Positions 24,785 to 37,300 of a stretch of 47,500 nucleotides of DNA are shown here, piece after piece. The notes under the pieces were generated by a model. It had not been told where the DNA came from. It did no database searches and was given only the letters and a program-made list of their open reading frames with translations. The stretch is from Mesostigma viride (taxonomy: Eukaryota; Streptophyta; Mesostigmatophyceae; Mesostigmatales; Mesostigmataceae): the NCBI GenBank assembly GCA_009746045.1, contig RPFO01001861.1, positions 1-47,500 on the forward strand, in the 5' to 3' direction. Every line of letters starts with the position of its first letter. The first letter of the stretch is position 1. The position numbers and the translations under genes are program-made.

Positions 24785-24840
24785 GGGTGTAGGTTGTAGG
24801 ATGTATGGTGTAGGGTGTAGGGTGTAGGGTGTAGGGTGTC
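24785..24840 (+). repeat. Telomere-like heptamer run (TGTAGGG)n
   Basis: Eight consecutive 7-mers of the type GGGTGTA, equivalent to TGTAGGG. The first three or four are diverged (GGTTGTA, GGATGTA, TGGTGTA) and the rest are exact. It differs by one base from the plant/green-algal telomere unit TTTAGGG and is preceded by TTAAGGG and TAAGGG. It may be an interstitial telomere remnant or an unrelated minisatellite. Confidence 0.6.
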
Positions 24841-24959
24841 TTGAGCTTTCTTTTTTGAGATCAATAGAGTCCCCTTCCATGATCATGTGCGTGATCTGGT
24901 TATGATTTTCATCTATGGCGTGTGTGGCCACATCGTGTATTTACAACTTTCTAGCCATG

Positions 24960-24995
24960 GATAACTAGGTAACCATAAATTGGTTACCATGATAA
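24960..24995. repeat. Short hairpin with flanking direct repeat
   Basis: GGTAACCA and TGGTTACC form a perfect 8 bp inverted pair around a 5-base loop at about 24970-24990. The flanks carry the direct repeat GATAACTAGGTAA. It is too small and A/T-rich to call a terminator. Confidence 0.35.
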
Positions 24996-25177
24996 CTAGG
25001 TAAAAACGTGTTGGTTTCAGAATACATGTGATCGCTGCATTGTCATCTACAATGTACAAATCAATCACGGATTTCGGGGCTACGGATTTCGGGGCTAAGT
25101 TTTTGTGGGTAGAGATTGGCAAGGGTGTCTTTATCTTGCCACTTGGTCACTTGGTGTGCATTACGTCTGTTCTTGCG

Positions 25178-25487
25178 TTGGAGTCAAAAAACTGTCCGTG
25201 TGTGGTGGTGGACTTTTCCTCACGGGCAGTCGCCATATGTCATACAAGCACTTGTTCGGCGTACCACTAGCTCATGTATGTCACCATTGTAATTTTGCGT
25301 TGTAACAGCATTTCTCGGAGCCAACGGCCGTTGGACTCAAAAAACTGACCGTGTGTGGTGGTGGACTTTTCCTCACGGGCAGTCGCCATATGTCATACAA
25401 GCACTTGTTCGGCGTACCACTAGCTCGTGGATGTCACCATTGTAATTTTGAGTTGTAACAGCATTTCTCGGAGCCAACGGCCGTTGG
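25178..25487 (+). repeat. 152-bp tandem duplication with palindromic junction
   Basis: Two near-identical units of 152-153 bp start at 25178 and 25330, with a partial third from 25483 that diverges after GTTGGACTTCG. Units end with TCGGAGCCAACGGCCGTTGG, so the palindrome sits at each junction. Differences between units are few, so the duplication is fairly young. No open frame is conserved across the copies. Confidence 0.8.
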
Positions 25488-25829
25488 ACTTCGAAAAACT
25501 GATAGCCTTGTCTGAAGGTGTGTGCGTGAATGGCACATGTGCATCGTCGGGGGGAGTTTTCTCAAGAGCCACATGTGGTAGTGTAAGGTGGGCATGCTTA
25601 GTGCGTACGGGTGGGAGGGACAAGAGGTGCAGAAGTTGACGGCTTTTGACCTTGGGAAATGACACGGCACACATAAGACAACAAAGTGATAATTTTAATG
25701 TCTTTACTGGTGTACTGTCAATTTCTCCGAGCCAACGGCCGTTGGACTCTCGAAACTCTCCTGTCTACAAAGTGTGTGCGTGCGATGGCACTTGTTCCAT
25801 GTGCCGGGGGGGGGTGAGAAATCTGTCGT

Positions 25830-25900
25830 TCATTAATTTGTGCCTCGTCGGGGTGGGCATGCATGAATTTGTGCCTCGTCGGGGTGGACATGCATGAAAG
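25830..25900 (+). repeat. 30-bp tandem duplication
   Basis: TTTGTGCCTCGTCGGGGTGG followed by a CATGCATGAA segment occurs twice in a row with one base difference (GGGC versus GGAC). Confidence 0.6.
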
Positions 25901-25999
25901 CATTTTCATTGGTACTCGGGGTTCAATATTTTTGTCTTGCTGTTGAAACGTCGACGTGCTCTTCTCCTGCTCTTTTTTTTTCCTACTCAACGGCCGTTG

Positions 26000-27671
26000 G
26001 TGCTTTTAAACTTGCCCAGCGTTATGACTAGGATGCCCTTCTTTACTGCTAGCCACCGCCCCTTGTGTACAATGCTAGAATTAGGCCGGGGTAATGGTAC
26101 ACGTCCACCGCGTCCCCAGTGCAAGGTTCGTGAATGCGCTGGTTCGTAAAAAATTCGGCACTTGGAAGGTTCGAACACCTGACCCCACTTTCGTTATTTC
26201 AACATGCCCTGAACGAAAAAGCTGCGTAAAGGATACATTAACCGTTCCCTGTTATTCTTGATTATATTGCGATATCATGGACGTACACACGCGGTTGGTG
26301 GTCCGTACTTGCCAACTGCACTTGCAAACTGACTGACTGACTGCCTCCGTTACGCACTTGCGTGTGTTTCCGTACTTGCCAACTGAACTTGCAAACTGAC
26401 TGAATGACTGCCTCCGTTACGACTAACAAGTGAACGACGAGTGAGCTACTAAAGTTTTGTTCAGTTCATTGTGTCTATATGTACATAGCCGTTTCTTCAA
26501 AACCGTTGCGTGGATACCTTGATTCTGGGTTCGCTGATACTTGTTTCCCATTTTAAATCTCCCGTCCATAATTGGATACATGTAATGTAGGAGGATACCC
26601 ACTTGCCCGAAATCCGCGTAACGGGTGATTAGTACTGCTGTAAGCGGAACCACAGACAAATCTGTCTAACGGGCTAACATTATTGTCCTTCATGTACTGG
26701 TTTTTGCACGCAGGACGCCATTCGCAACACCGCCTGACGGAGTCGGATGGACCGGACGTGCGTGAGGCTGCTGTTCACAGTCGTGAAGTTGGCAGACATT
26801 AATATCAACACGGTCACGAGAATTCGTCCAGAGAATAATTGATGCTTGTGACGTGCTCGACGGCTGCGATGACCGAGATGATGCGTGTAGTGCACAGCGT
26901 CCGAGACGTCGCGACACCCGTGGCTGTCCTGTTGATGCGAACGCACGGTGACGAGACGGAGCCCATTATATAGGTGGATTACAAGTTAGAACGGCCCTCG
27001 CGGTTGCACTGTTTAATCGCGAACGTGGATTTTGCGGAGCCGACGGCCGTTGGGGATTGGAAATCTGATGATATCGGGGCTGCGCACGACATCGAGGAAC
27101 TGGGGATCGACGTAGGTCTACAGGCTCACTTGTCCGTCAACATGTATGGCCTCGCTTGACTGTCATCATCTTGACATGTACATAACTAGTTCATATACCA
27201 TGCATTTGACACTGCCTGCACGTGGATTTTCCAGACATACATTGAGGGTAATTATAACTCGAAAGCACTACGTACGATTGAGACGTCCGGTCGTAGAGCA
27301 GATGCACTGGAGCTTTCTGATCTTCCAATTGATGGGTCTGTAATTATGTAAGATATTCAGATATCGCGATGACTCGAGCATCGATGCATGGAATGTAATA
27401 ATGTATTTCATTCAATTATACATCCAATTTAACTCCGCAATTGAGGGGCACACATGTCCATCAGCCCGAGACAACATTTCCCAAGTAATTTTCGATTAGT
27501 GATTTAGTGTGGGCCTCCCCATCACCATTCATCTTCATCATCCTGAACGACTCGAACACGCGGACAAGATAACGGCAGGCTCGAGCTACCATGGTCCGGA
27601 TTCTCCCGATTTCTGGCCTGCGCTGGTTGTCTCCTTGATATGGGTCACAGTGTTTTTTAATATAAACAACT
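26000..27671. other. Intergenic region without supported gene
   Basis: Apart from the palindrome at 27040 and a 67 bp tandem duplication near 26304-26437, I see no coding region with family signal. Several open frames of 60-90 codons exist on both strands but have no conserved motif and overlap one another. Confidence 0.5.
26304..26437 (+). repeat. 67-bp imperfect tandem duplication
   Basis: CGTACTTGCCAACTG, CTTGCAAACTGACTGA and GACTGCCTCCGTTACG occur in the same order at 26304 and 26371. Confidence 0.7.
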
Positions 27672-28125
27672 GACGCTATTGGCGAGAAACTGGACTACGC
27701 AAAGAAACGGGGTCTCGTAGATCAACCCCAAAATTAAATTTGACTAGTGCAATCGACAGATCTCTCAAAGGGAATTCCAAATCTGCCCTCGGGTAGTCGA
27801 AGGTCGGTTTCCGACCAGGTGATAGTCTTGTTACGAGACTGGCAAAAATGGCTCTTACGTCATTCTCTTACGCCAAGTAAGCCAAAGTCAAGAATGGCAA
27901 GTAGGAGTGGGGGTGTCTGATCTCAAGTTTAAGTAGCGCAATCGATAGATCTCGGCGAGGGCAGTCAGGATCTGCCATTACTCATTACAAAGCCAAACCA
28001 TGGTCCAAAAATGGAAGACAGGGGGAAAAAATGGTCGGAATCTGATGCATTTTGGGCAAAAAATTAATTAATTTGCCAAAAGGTACCTTTCTGCTACGGT
28101 GGTCCAGTTTTTCGCCAATAGCGTC
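27672..28125. mobile_element. MITE-like element with terminal inverted repeats
   Basis: The left end GACGCTATTGGCGAGAAACT (from 27672) recurs inverted at 28125 as GACGCTATTGGCGAAAAACT on the minus strand. The match continues through GGAC-T/C-AC, about 25 of 27 bases. The termini are flanked by AACT at 27668-27671 and 28126-28129, a likely 4 bp target duplication. Length 454 bp with no coding capacity. The interior has a direct pair around GTGCAATCGACAGATCTC / GCGCAATCGATAGATCTC. It lies about 270 bp downstream of the SPP-fusion stop codon. The superfamily cannot be assigned from these ends. Confidence 0.65.
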
Positions 28126-28397
28126 AACTGGCCAGATTACGCATGCACGCGTGCATGAGACGAACTTTGTTCTCAAGTAATGACATAATCGCCCAAAATG
28201 GGCCGATGCCATACATGTATCCCACTGAAATCGCACAAAATGTATGCCTCAATTAATGTATGCCAGACCTGTGTTTCCTACCAGTGACTCAGTAAAAAGC
28301 CATTAAGAACAGAAATACCAGTCAGCGAGTAGTTGTTCTGAAACTGCGCATAGTCCAGGCATCGTTGTCTCACTTCATCAACCCGTTGGAGCTCTGG

Positions 28398-31300
28398 CTA
28401 GTGCAATCCGAATGTGGCGAGACCCTCGAGGATGCCATGAGCCATGGCAGCCCTTGTCTTGATGAGCCGCTTGCCTTTGATGCTGTCCGGTTGCTGGTGG
28501 TACCATCGGTCCAGTTGCTCCTGCTCGGATGAACAAGGGCAACCCCGTGCATGTGCAGAGGAAGGAGGGCCGGTAAAGATCAATGAACAAATACTAAGTG
28601 AAAAAATATGTTTGCCAGTTGAAAAATGAGCACTATGGCCAGTTGAACCCTTGGTCAGTGATTTGGTCATTTGGCAACAGCGGGCACGCATGCATCCTCT
28701 GATATTCATGCATGTCCAGACATGATGTGCACAGGTCACGCAGGAGTCCAAACTGGCACACATTTTCCAAACCCTAGCACTCGGCACAATTGATCAACCT
28801 CGAAAAGGCCAGCCACACAGACTATCCATGGCAAAAGTCACAAAACACACGCAGGTTTGCTTTCGAAGACCCACACATGTGCTCCGCAGATACTACTGCA
28901 AAAATTTCGAGCGAACCCAAAAACGATGGAAACACTGGCTTCCTACCGCATCATTGCATGATGCCTGTCAGGGATATGGGGACCGAAAATTGGATATGGA
29001 ATAATGAAGATGGAATAGTAGGGTTGTTAGCTTCAAGTGCCACCCAAGTAATTTTAGAGGTGACCCTGCTTAAAACCCAGCAGAGCCACAGCTTGCCACT
29101 GTAATAAAAACACTTGGGAGCAAGACACAGGCACACAGCACAGGAGATTCCAAGAATAAACTATGAACTGGTCACCTCAGTCTTGACCAAGCTTGGGTCT
29201 TCGTCTTTCGTTCTGTTGGTTCCTCTCTACCCCCCCTTGCTTATCAGATGTCCTTATTTGTCTTCCCAATCTTGCTCACGCCATGAGATAACCCCAAATA
29301 TAAACCAAGCCTTGCCATTTAAGCTACAGTACTAGCTGCTTACACACGCACGCATGGGACCTGACGAGACGCTGGTAAAAAACCAAACGATGGGGACAGA
29401 AACTGGTCATCTCCCGGTCCACGCTCAGTCTCTCAGCAGCAATCCGACAAAACACGTACCCTGTCATATATCCCACGTTTGGTATGAGTGATTATCTGCC
29501 ACCATCTGCCATGATCAGCCATGAACAGCCTCCATCTGTCACCATGTGCCATGATCAGCCATCATTGATCAGCCATGATTAGCCATCCTCTGCCACCGTC
29601 TGCCCCTAAACGCACCACATGATGGGCATCCGCCACCATCTGCCATACTATTGCCACCGTCTGCCCCCTACACATTAAGCTAGCATCTGCCACCATCAGC
29701 CGTTATCTGCCATACTCTGCCACCATCTTACCCCCACATCACTGCCCCGATCGTACCTGCGCATTGCCCACCACCGGCCCTGGGCCATGTTGGGCAGCAT
29801 GCCAGCATCAGCCATCTGCCATGATCAACCACTACATGCCACATTCTGCCATCATCTGAACACACCTGCGCGTTGCCCACCACCAGCCCGAGGCAGTCTT
29901 CGGCGCCGCCCTCGAGCATGAGGATGTCATTCCCCGAGTCACCGCACGCCACCGTGCGCGCCTTGTCCACGCCGCACTTGGAACGCACGTACTCCATCGC
30001 ATTCTTCTTGCCGCCCGCGAGGGAGACGACGTCAAAGTAGCGCCAGGGTCCCTCGCCGCTGGCAGAAGGGGCGAGGGATGAGAAGGGGCGAAAGACGAGG
30101 GACGAGGGACAAGAGATAGTGTTAATGATAGCAACAGAAACGCTGCATCTGAGGAGGGAAAACAGACGGCCATACGACCAGCAATGGAGTTGATCGAGAT
30201 ATAAACGAAATAGAGCGGCCGTGAGACAAGAGTTGTGGTCATCATGAAACGAGATGAGCACTAGAATGGTGGGCGACATGGGATACCGATGTTGTGAAAG
30301 AGTGGCCTCTGCGTTGTGAAAGGAGTGGGCCGGGTGCAAGAATGCGATTCGGATATGATGTTGGACATGGAGTACTTGCGATGCCCAAGCACAAGAGGTA
30401 AAGAAAAAAGGACGATGTCGTGATGGGAACATGGTGAGCCAATCCAGGGATGGTTGAGCAGGTAACAAGATCAAATTAGTTGACTTGTTTAGCAGTTCTG
30501 TGCGAGAAAGGCGTGCCACGCTATCGGCCCTTGATGCACACTCCGTACGAGCTGACATGTATCGAGACTGAGAACCGATGTTTGTGCAGGTACCCCCCGG
30601 CTCGGTATGGGATCCTATGGGATCATAAGAACAGGCACAATATGGGATCCTATGGGATCATGAGCCCCCGGCTCGGTATGGGACCATATGGGATCATAAG
30701 AACAGGCACAATTAGATGTTTTGGAACCACGCAGATGGCGGATAGGAGCATTGGAATTGAGCCGCCTCCTGCCTGTTATTTTCCAATTTCCCCCCCCACT
30801 TGGTCTCAACTTCATACAGGAACACGACGCTGATGCGTGCTGATCCGTGCACAAAGAAGCAACCATCGGCATGCATTTTGCTTCCCCCCGTTGCAAAGGA
30901 GTGTGTGGCGTTCATGCCCTACAGGCATTCTTGCCCAACACCTACCTAGTGGGATGTGATACAACACAAAATCCTCGCACAGTCCGTGGGCCGGGCATGG
31001 CCACCAGGAAGCATCAGAAAACATACCCAAAGAGTCCACCCACACGTAAGGGGTTGGAAGATCTTCTGTGACTCAGCTCCTTTTACAGCCCAGCTATCCC
31101 AATGACGAGATGAGGACGCCTGAGGCGTGGATAAATGTCCGATCACACCACTACCTCCACAGAGCTATCGTCAAGAGCATGACACGTTTTTTCTTCTTGA
31201 CCAGACCTGTAACCAGTATGAGCATCCACATCTACTCAATTTCCCCCCGCTCGCACGTATCTGGCAGCCATCACACCCCCTTTACTGGACATGATGCCAC

Positions 31301-34300
31301 CACCTCGACAGTACTCTATCCACCATGCCACCATCCACACAAAGCTAGCGATCGTCACATCCCCATGGTACAGGCCCAAGTACCCCTTAGCCCAAACGTA
31401 CCTGGACCGAGTTATTTTATCTGGCCGCTGTCACGTCCCCACGGTACAGGCCCACGTACCAAGTACCCCTTCGTCCCCTCGTACCCCATGGACCAACTTT
31501 GCAGCCGCCACATCCCCACACACCTGGACGTGATGGTGAACAAGTGCCCCACGGCCACACAGATCTGGCATCTGTCACACCCCACAGTCCCCCTGTACCT
31601 GGACACGATGGTGGCCTGCAGGCCCTTGCTCGCCAGCTCCGACCGCACACGCTCCATCACGGCCGCCACGCGGTGGTCCCGCAGCTGCACACGACGAAGT
31701 GTTCCACCCGACGATAGGCCACACTAAGATAGGCCATACCAAGACAGGCTTACAATAGGTTCGGGGATGATGGTGGGTGGTCCAGCAGCTGCAGGTGAAG
31801 AAAATTCTTCTTTACGTGTATCGCTTTTCTTTTTTTTAAGAAGATTTGATTTTTGAAGAAAGTGTGACCCACAAGGCACAAGGCACTGTACTGTCTATAA
31901 TGTACCAACTATTATAGTAAAGGAAGTTATCGATGAATATGTTGGATTGTGATACCTCATCTTCCCACAGAGAGCACGATCCAAAAAACACTGTGATAAG
32001 TACAACACTGTGTTTATGCTAAGCTAGTCAATCGATGCTAATTGATTCGGCAATCGATGTGTCTAATAGTTATGGTGGATGGTCCTGCAGGTGCAGCTGC
32101 ACAGAACAAAGCAGACATTTGTAAATGGTTCACACAACACAGCAGTCACCGGTAGAGTGAGCAGCACCGGCAGCACCAGCCATGCCACCCACTTGTCCTA
32201 TTGTGTACACCAATGTGCCCTGCTAGCATTGAAGGAGCTACACAGTGGATAAAATGTAGTCATTGCCATCATGCTTGGGCAATGGATATTGATGCAGCTG
32301 CTGCTCAAAAGCGCTATGACAACACATATATGATTGTGCAGAGGATAAAAAAGACATCGCAGTCGCTCTGTTACGAGACAGAGATGCGGCACATATTTAC
32401 CAGAAAGCTGCGCTTGAAGGCGCTTTGTTGAGACATGAAGATACATAGCTTGAAACATCGTATGTTGAAACATGAACAGTCGCCACTTTATTGAAATATG
32501 AAAAAATCGTATCGATACAAAGCCATCGCAGCTGCGCTACAGGACAAGACCGCAGCGCCGCGCGTACCAGGAAGCTGCACTTGAAGGCGCTCTGGTCGCC
32601 GTCCCCCAGCCACTGCACCGCGTCGCCCTCGCCCTCCCCCACCGAGCGCATGATCTTTGCCACGACCGACTGGGGGCACAGGGTCGCACACCGCAGCGGG
32701 CACAGAAGAGTTTAAGGGGAGTACCACGGAAGGTTCGCTTGGGAGAGAGTGAAGGCAGACCGACCGTGAGCACGTGTGGTTTATGAGGGGAACCTACAGC
32801 AGCGGTAAGAAATGGGAGCAAAATACCACATCAGGGTGCACATGAAAGATAGTGAAAAAGAAATTATTTCCGAAGATACAAACACACAACATCATCCACC
32901 GCAACAGGCGAAAAAGTCCACAGCGAACAGAAAAAGTACAGCACACCACTAACACGAGAAATGAAATGAGGCGTATGATAGGTGTGGAGAAGGGGAAGGG
33001 GGGGGGAGGGGGAGCAACCCATAGAAGGATGTGGCCGATGTGCTGCACGAACAGTTGCCGACAGATTGGCAGAGAGTTGTCGGATTCTGCAAGGCGCTCT
33101 ATCGAAAATTCAGTTGTGGAGATAAAAAAGGCAGAACATCCTCCTTTTCTACCCGTTCCTCTCGGAGAGGAGGAATCAACGTTGGGGAGGATGTCGCGAT
33201 GCAGCTATTGAGGAGGACACGGAGAAGGGCAGCATGGTCATTTACAAGCCAAGGGAGCGCTTGAGATGGGATGCTATAGCAAGGCATAGGATAGTGTTTC
33301 AGCCAGGAATCCTCTACAAGCTTGCTGATGAGTACCGAATGCTAGCTTAGACTGGGGATAGGGGGGATAGATGCTAGCTTAGACTGGAGACAGGGGGGAT
33401 AGATGCTAGCTTAGACTGGGGACAGGGGGGATAGATGCTAGCTTAGACTGGGGAGAGGGGGGATGGATGCTAGCTTAGACTGGGGACAGGGGGGATAGAT
33501 GCTAGCTTAGACTGGGGATAGGGGGGATAGATGCTAGCTTAGACTGGGGACAGGGGGGATAGACTGGTTTGGGAATACATGCTAGGCAGACACACCCCAT
33601 GTATCAAGGCAAAGGATGCTAGGCACACCCCGTCGATCAAGGCAAAGGATGCTGGACACACCCCATCCATCAAGGCAAAGGATGCTGGACACACGCTATC
33701 GATCAAGGCAAACGATGCTGGACACACGCTATCGATCAAGGCAAACGATGCTGGACACACGCTATCGATCAAGGCAAACGATGCTGGACACACCCCATCG
33801 ATCCAGGCAAAGGATGCTCTACAGTGTAAACGGGGTCCTGATGAAAGCCTACCGCGCAGACGTACGAACGCTTGCATCTGTATTTTCTCGAAACATCAAT
33901 CCTCCTGTACCCCAAAAGGTAGGTCTATACATGCAGCAGCTCCTGTAACACACATTTCTCTTCCGCGCATTCCTCCTGCCCACATTCCCCTTGTGCGCAT
34001 TCCTCTGGCGCCGTCACCGTACCATTCCTACGTACCACGTCCCAGTGCTCGTTCAGCCGGGCGTCCCATTCACGGTCCTGCACCAGGGTGCCGTCCTTTT
34101 GCCTCAGGTATATCTGGACACATGAGCATGCGCACAGTCAGTCAATGTTTTCTGTTAATGAAAACATGGTCTAGTACCATGAATGCGCTCCACGGGATTC
34201 CTTGAGCGATGCGGCACGTAAGTGCACACTTGTATGACTTTTAGATGATGCTCAATCAAGAATGCACGGAGCTATAGTATAGCCATCAAATACCACGCTC

Positions 34301-37300
34301 TGGTTGAAGCGACATCTTCAAGCCAACAGTGTACGCAGCAAGGCAGTAGCACATGGTCAAGCATCCTACGATTGGAATGGGGACACCCTAGCAGGGCGTG
34401 TGCTGCAGGGTGCTGCATTGGCAAATGTGACCATACACAGCTGGAATGACAATGATGATGGAACACATGGTCCACCATCCAAGGTGTGTACTTGAGCCAG
34501 TTGGAGTGGTTGGCTTGCAAATTAACCGGGTGGCTATCCAAATGCCCACCTGCGTGGCTTGGCATTGCTGACCTGGGCATTATCCTGCACCCTAACAACC
34601 TGCCCCCCCTTCCCCCCCCTTCCCCCCCTTCCCCCCCTTCCCCCCCTTCCCCCCCTTCCCCCCCTTCCCCCCCTTCCCCCCCCTTCCCCCCTTCCCCCCC
34701 TTCCCCCCCTTCCCCCCCTTCCCCCCCTTCCCCCTTCCCCCCCTTCCCCCCCTTCCCCCCCCCCACCCACCCCCTTCCCCACCCCCCCTTTCCCCCCCCC
34801 CCCCTCCAATCCCCCTGTTTCGCCCACAAAGTCCCCATCACCACCCACCTGCGTCCCTACCGCCCCAATGAACACATCCGGGGCCGCCAAGATGCCCACT
34901 TTCTCTTTCAGCAGGTTTAGAAAGTTTTCGATGGAGCGGCCTGCGAGCATGAGCCGAGAGCGCCGTGTGGGGGTTCTAGTCATTCCATGATCGAGGACAG
35001 CAGAGTTAAGGACAGAGAAGTTCTCACCCAAGGAAGGACAGAAGAAGACGGATGAGCCTGCAACAGCCCGGGTGATCTGTTTTCCAGTGGCTGGAGCAAA
35101 GGCATGGTAGTGTGAGCCGATATCGAGAGGTGTGCCCCTATGTCCACACTACTATACTATATCGGCAGCCACAAGCAGGTGATGCGTTCATGGCGTATAG
35201 CCAGGCTAGCTAAACTGTTGGCTAGCTAAACCGCGGAGGGGGATGCATGTGAGGGTGACCATGTACAGCAGCAATACGGGTTTATATGTTGTAGCGAGGA
35301 ATGCCTCCGGATGGAAGAAAATACTCGGGACGGCAGTCTCAGGGCGCACGGGTTGAATTTCCGGACGCCTCTGATACGTGGGGCCATCCCAGGCCGAGAA
35401 GGAATCAAAGACGCTTCTGGGATACTCATGCATCTGAATACATAGGTCCTATTTGTGTGCTGTTCTAATGCCACATAGGTATGCTACTATTTGTGTGCTA
35501 GTCTAATGCCACATAGGTATGCTACTATTTGTGTGCTGTTCTAATGCCACATAGGTATGCTACTATTTGTGTGCTGTTCTAATGCCACATAGGTATGCTA
35601 CTATTTGTGTGCTGTTCTAATGCCACGTAGGTATGCTACTATTTGTGTGCTGTTCTAATGCCACATAGGTATGCTACTATTTGTGTGCTGTTCTAATGCC
35701 ACATAGGTATGCTACTATTTGTGTGCTAGTCTAATGCCACATGGGTATGCTACTATTTGTGTGCTGTTCTAATGCCACATAGGTATGCTACTATTTGTGT
35801 GCTGTCCTAATGCCACATGGGTATGCTACTATTTGTGTGCTGTTCTAATGCCACATAGGTATGCTACTATTTGTGTGCTGTTCTAATGCCACATAGGTAT
35901 GCTACTATTTGTGTGCTGTTCTAATGCCACATAGGTATGCTACTATTTGTGTGCTGTTCTAATGCCACATAGGTATGCTACTATTTGTGTGCTGTTCTAA
36001 TGCCACATAGGTATGCTACTATTTGTGTGCTGTTCTAATGCCACATAGGTATGCTACTATTTGTGTGCTGTTCTAATGCCACATAGGTATGCTACCATTT
36101 GTGTGCTGTTCTAATGCCACATAGGTATGCTACTATTTGTGTGCTGTTCTAATGCCACATAGGTATGCTACCATTTGTGTGCTGTTCTAATGCCACATAG
36201 GTATGCTACTATTTGTGTGCTGTTCTAATGCCACATAGGTATGCTACCATTTGTGTGCTGTTCTAATGCCACATAGGTATGCTACTATTTGTGTGCTGTT
36301 CTAATGCCACATAGGTATGCTACTATTTGTGTGCTGTTCTAATGCCACATAGGTATGCTACTATTTGTGTGCTGTTCTAATGCCACATAGGTATGCTACC
36401 ATTTGTGTGCTGTTCTAATGCCACATAGGTATGCTACTATTTGTGTGCTGTTCTAATGCCACGTAGGTATGCTACCATTTGTGTGCTGTTCTAATGCCAC
36501 ATAGGTATGCTACTATTTGTGTGCTGTTCTAATGCCACGCCTCTGGGGGCACATCAGGCTGCCAGGTGGCAGCTGGCATGGGTAGCGAGCAGCCAAACCA
36601 CAAAAACAGCGGCACGGTATGGGCATTCTGCTCACGCCCCTGTCCACAACATCGGTTCAAGTGCACATCCCTGCAATCCATGCCAAGGGACCTGCCAGGC
36701 AACGGCGCACCCACAGCCGGCGGCGCTTACTAGGGCTTCATCCACCAGATGTCATGCAATAATGAATAGATTGATAAAAAATAAGTTCTGAAGTGCGAGT
36801 CATGCCCTCAGGCATGGCTGAAACTACTTTATTGAAGTAAATGGTGGTGCCCGCCATGCACCTGAGCTGTATGCAAGCTTGGATCCTGCTGGCAGTTGGC
36901 GCGTCTCCCAGTAGCGGTTGAATGCCTGCGTGGCAGCATCATCGCCCACCATCGTGCCGTCCAGGTCGGACACCTGCGGGGGCCCGGAGGGAGGGTGATA
37001 AGTGTTTGATTAACGTGAAGTTATCGATTAGTTGATGGTGATCAGCCACGTGCCACCCAGGTCCTGCCAAGGGAGACTGATAAGGTAGTGGATGACTTGA
37101 CAAAGTACAAACAGTTATTGACAAGTTGATAGTGATCAGCCATGTGCAGTCCAAGTCCGACACCTGCAAAGGGAAATTGTGTTCTTATGATGTAGGGGGA
37201 GATATATTATTCATACTACTACTACTATACTATTCTAGTACTGTAGTAATTATTGGACATGTGATTGGCCTATTAGTTTATGATTAGTAAGGTGTCTTCC

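Larger units (their letters stand above)
25321..27053. repeat. Dispersed CCAACGGCCGTTGG palindromes (5 copies)
   Basis: Perfect 14 bp palindrome at 25321-25334, 25474-25487 and 25732-25745, a 12 bp core CAACGGCCGTTG at 25988-25999, and a one-base variant CCGACGGCCGTTGG at 27040-27053. Flanking sequence is related for the first three (GAGCCAACGG...GGACT) and differs for the last two apart from GGAGCC before the fifth. It could be a protein-binding site or the end of a small mobile repeat. Confidence 0.8.

Noticed and set aside
26150-26215. GGTTCGAAC tRNA T-loop-like sequence
   Set aside because: No acceptor stem or anticodon arm can be drawn around it.
33539-34205. Open frames with an 11-residue repeat (DGVCPASFALI / SIKANDAGHTL)
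   Set aside because: Produced by the 33 bp minisatellite inside an intron of the phosphatase gene.
34486-35031. Pro-rich and Gly-rich open frames
   Set aside because: Translations of the (CCCCCCTT)n tract. Only the 92 bp exon at 34849-34940 in this region is coding.
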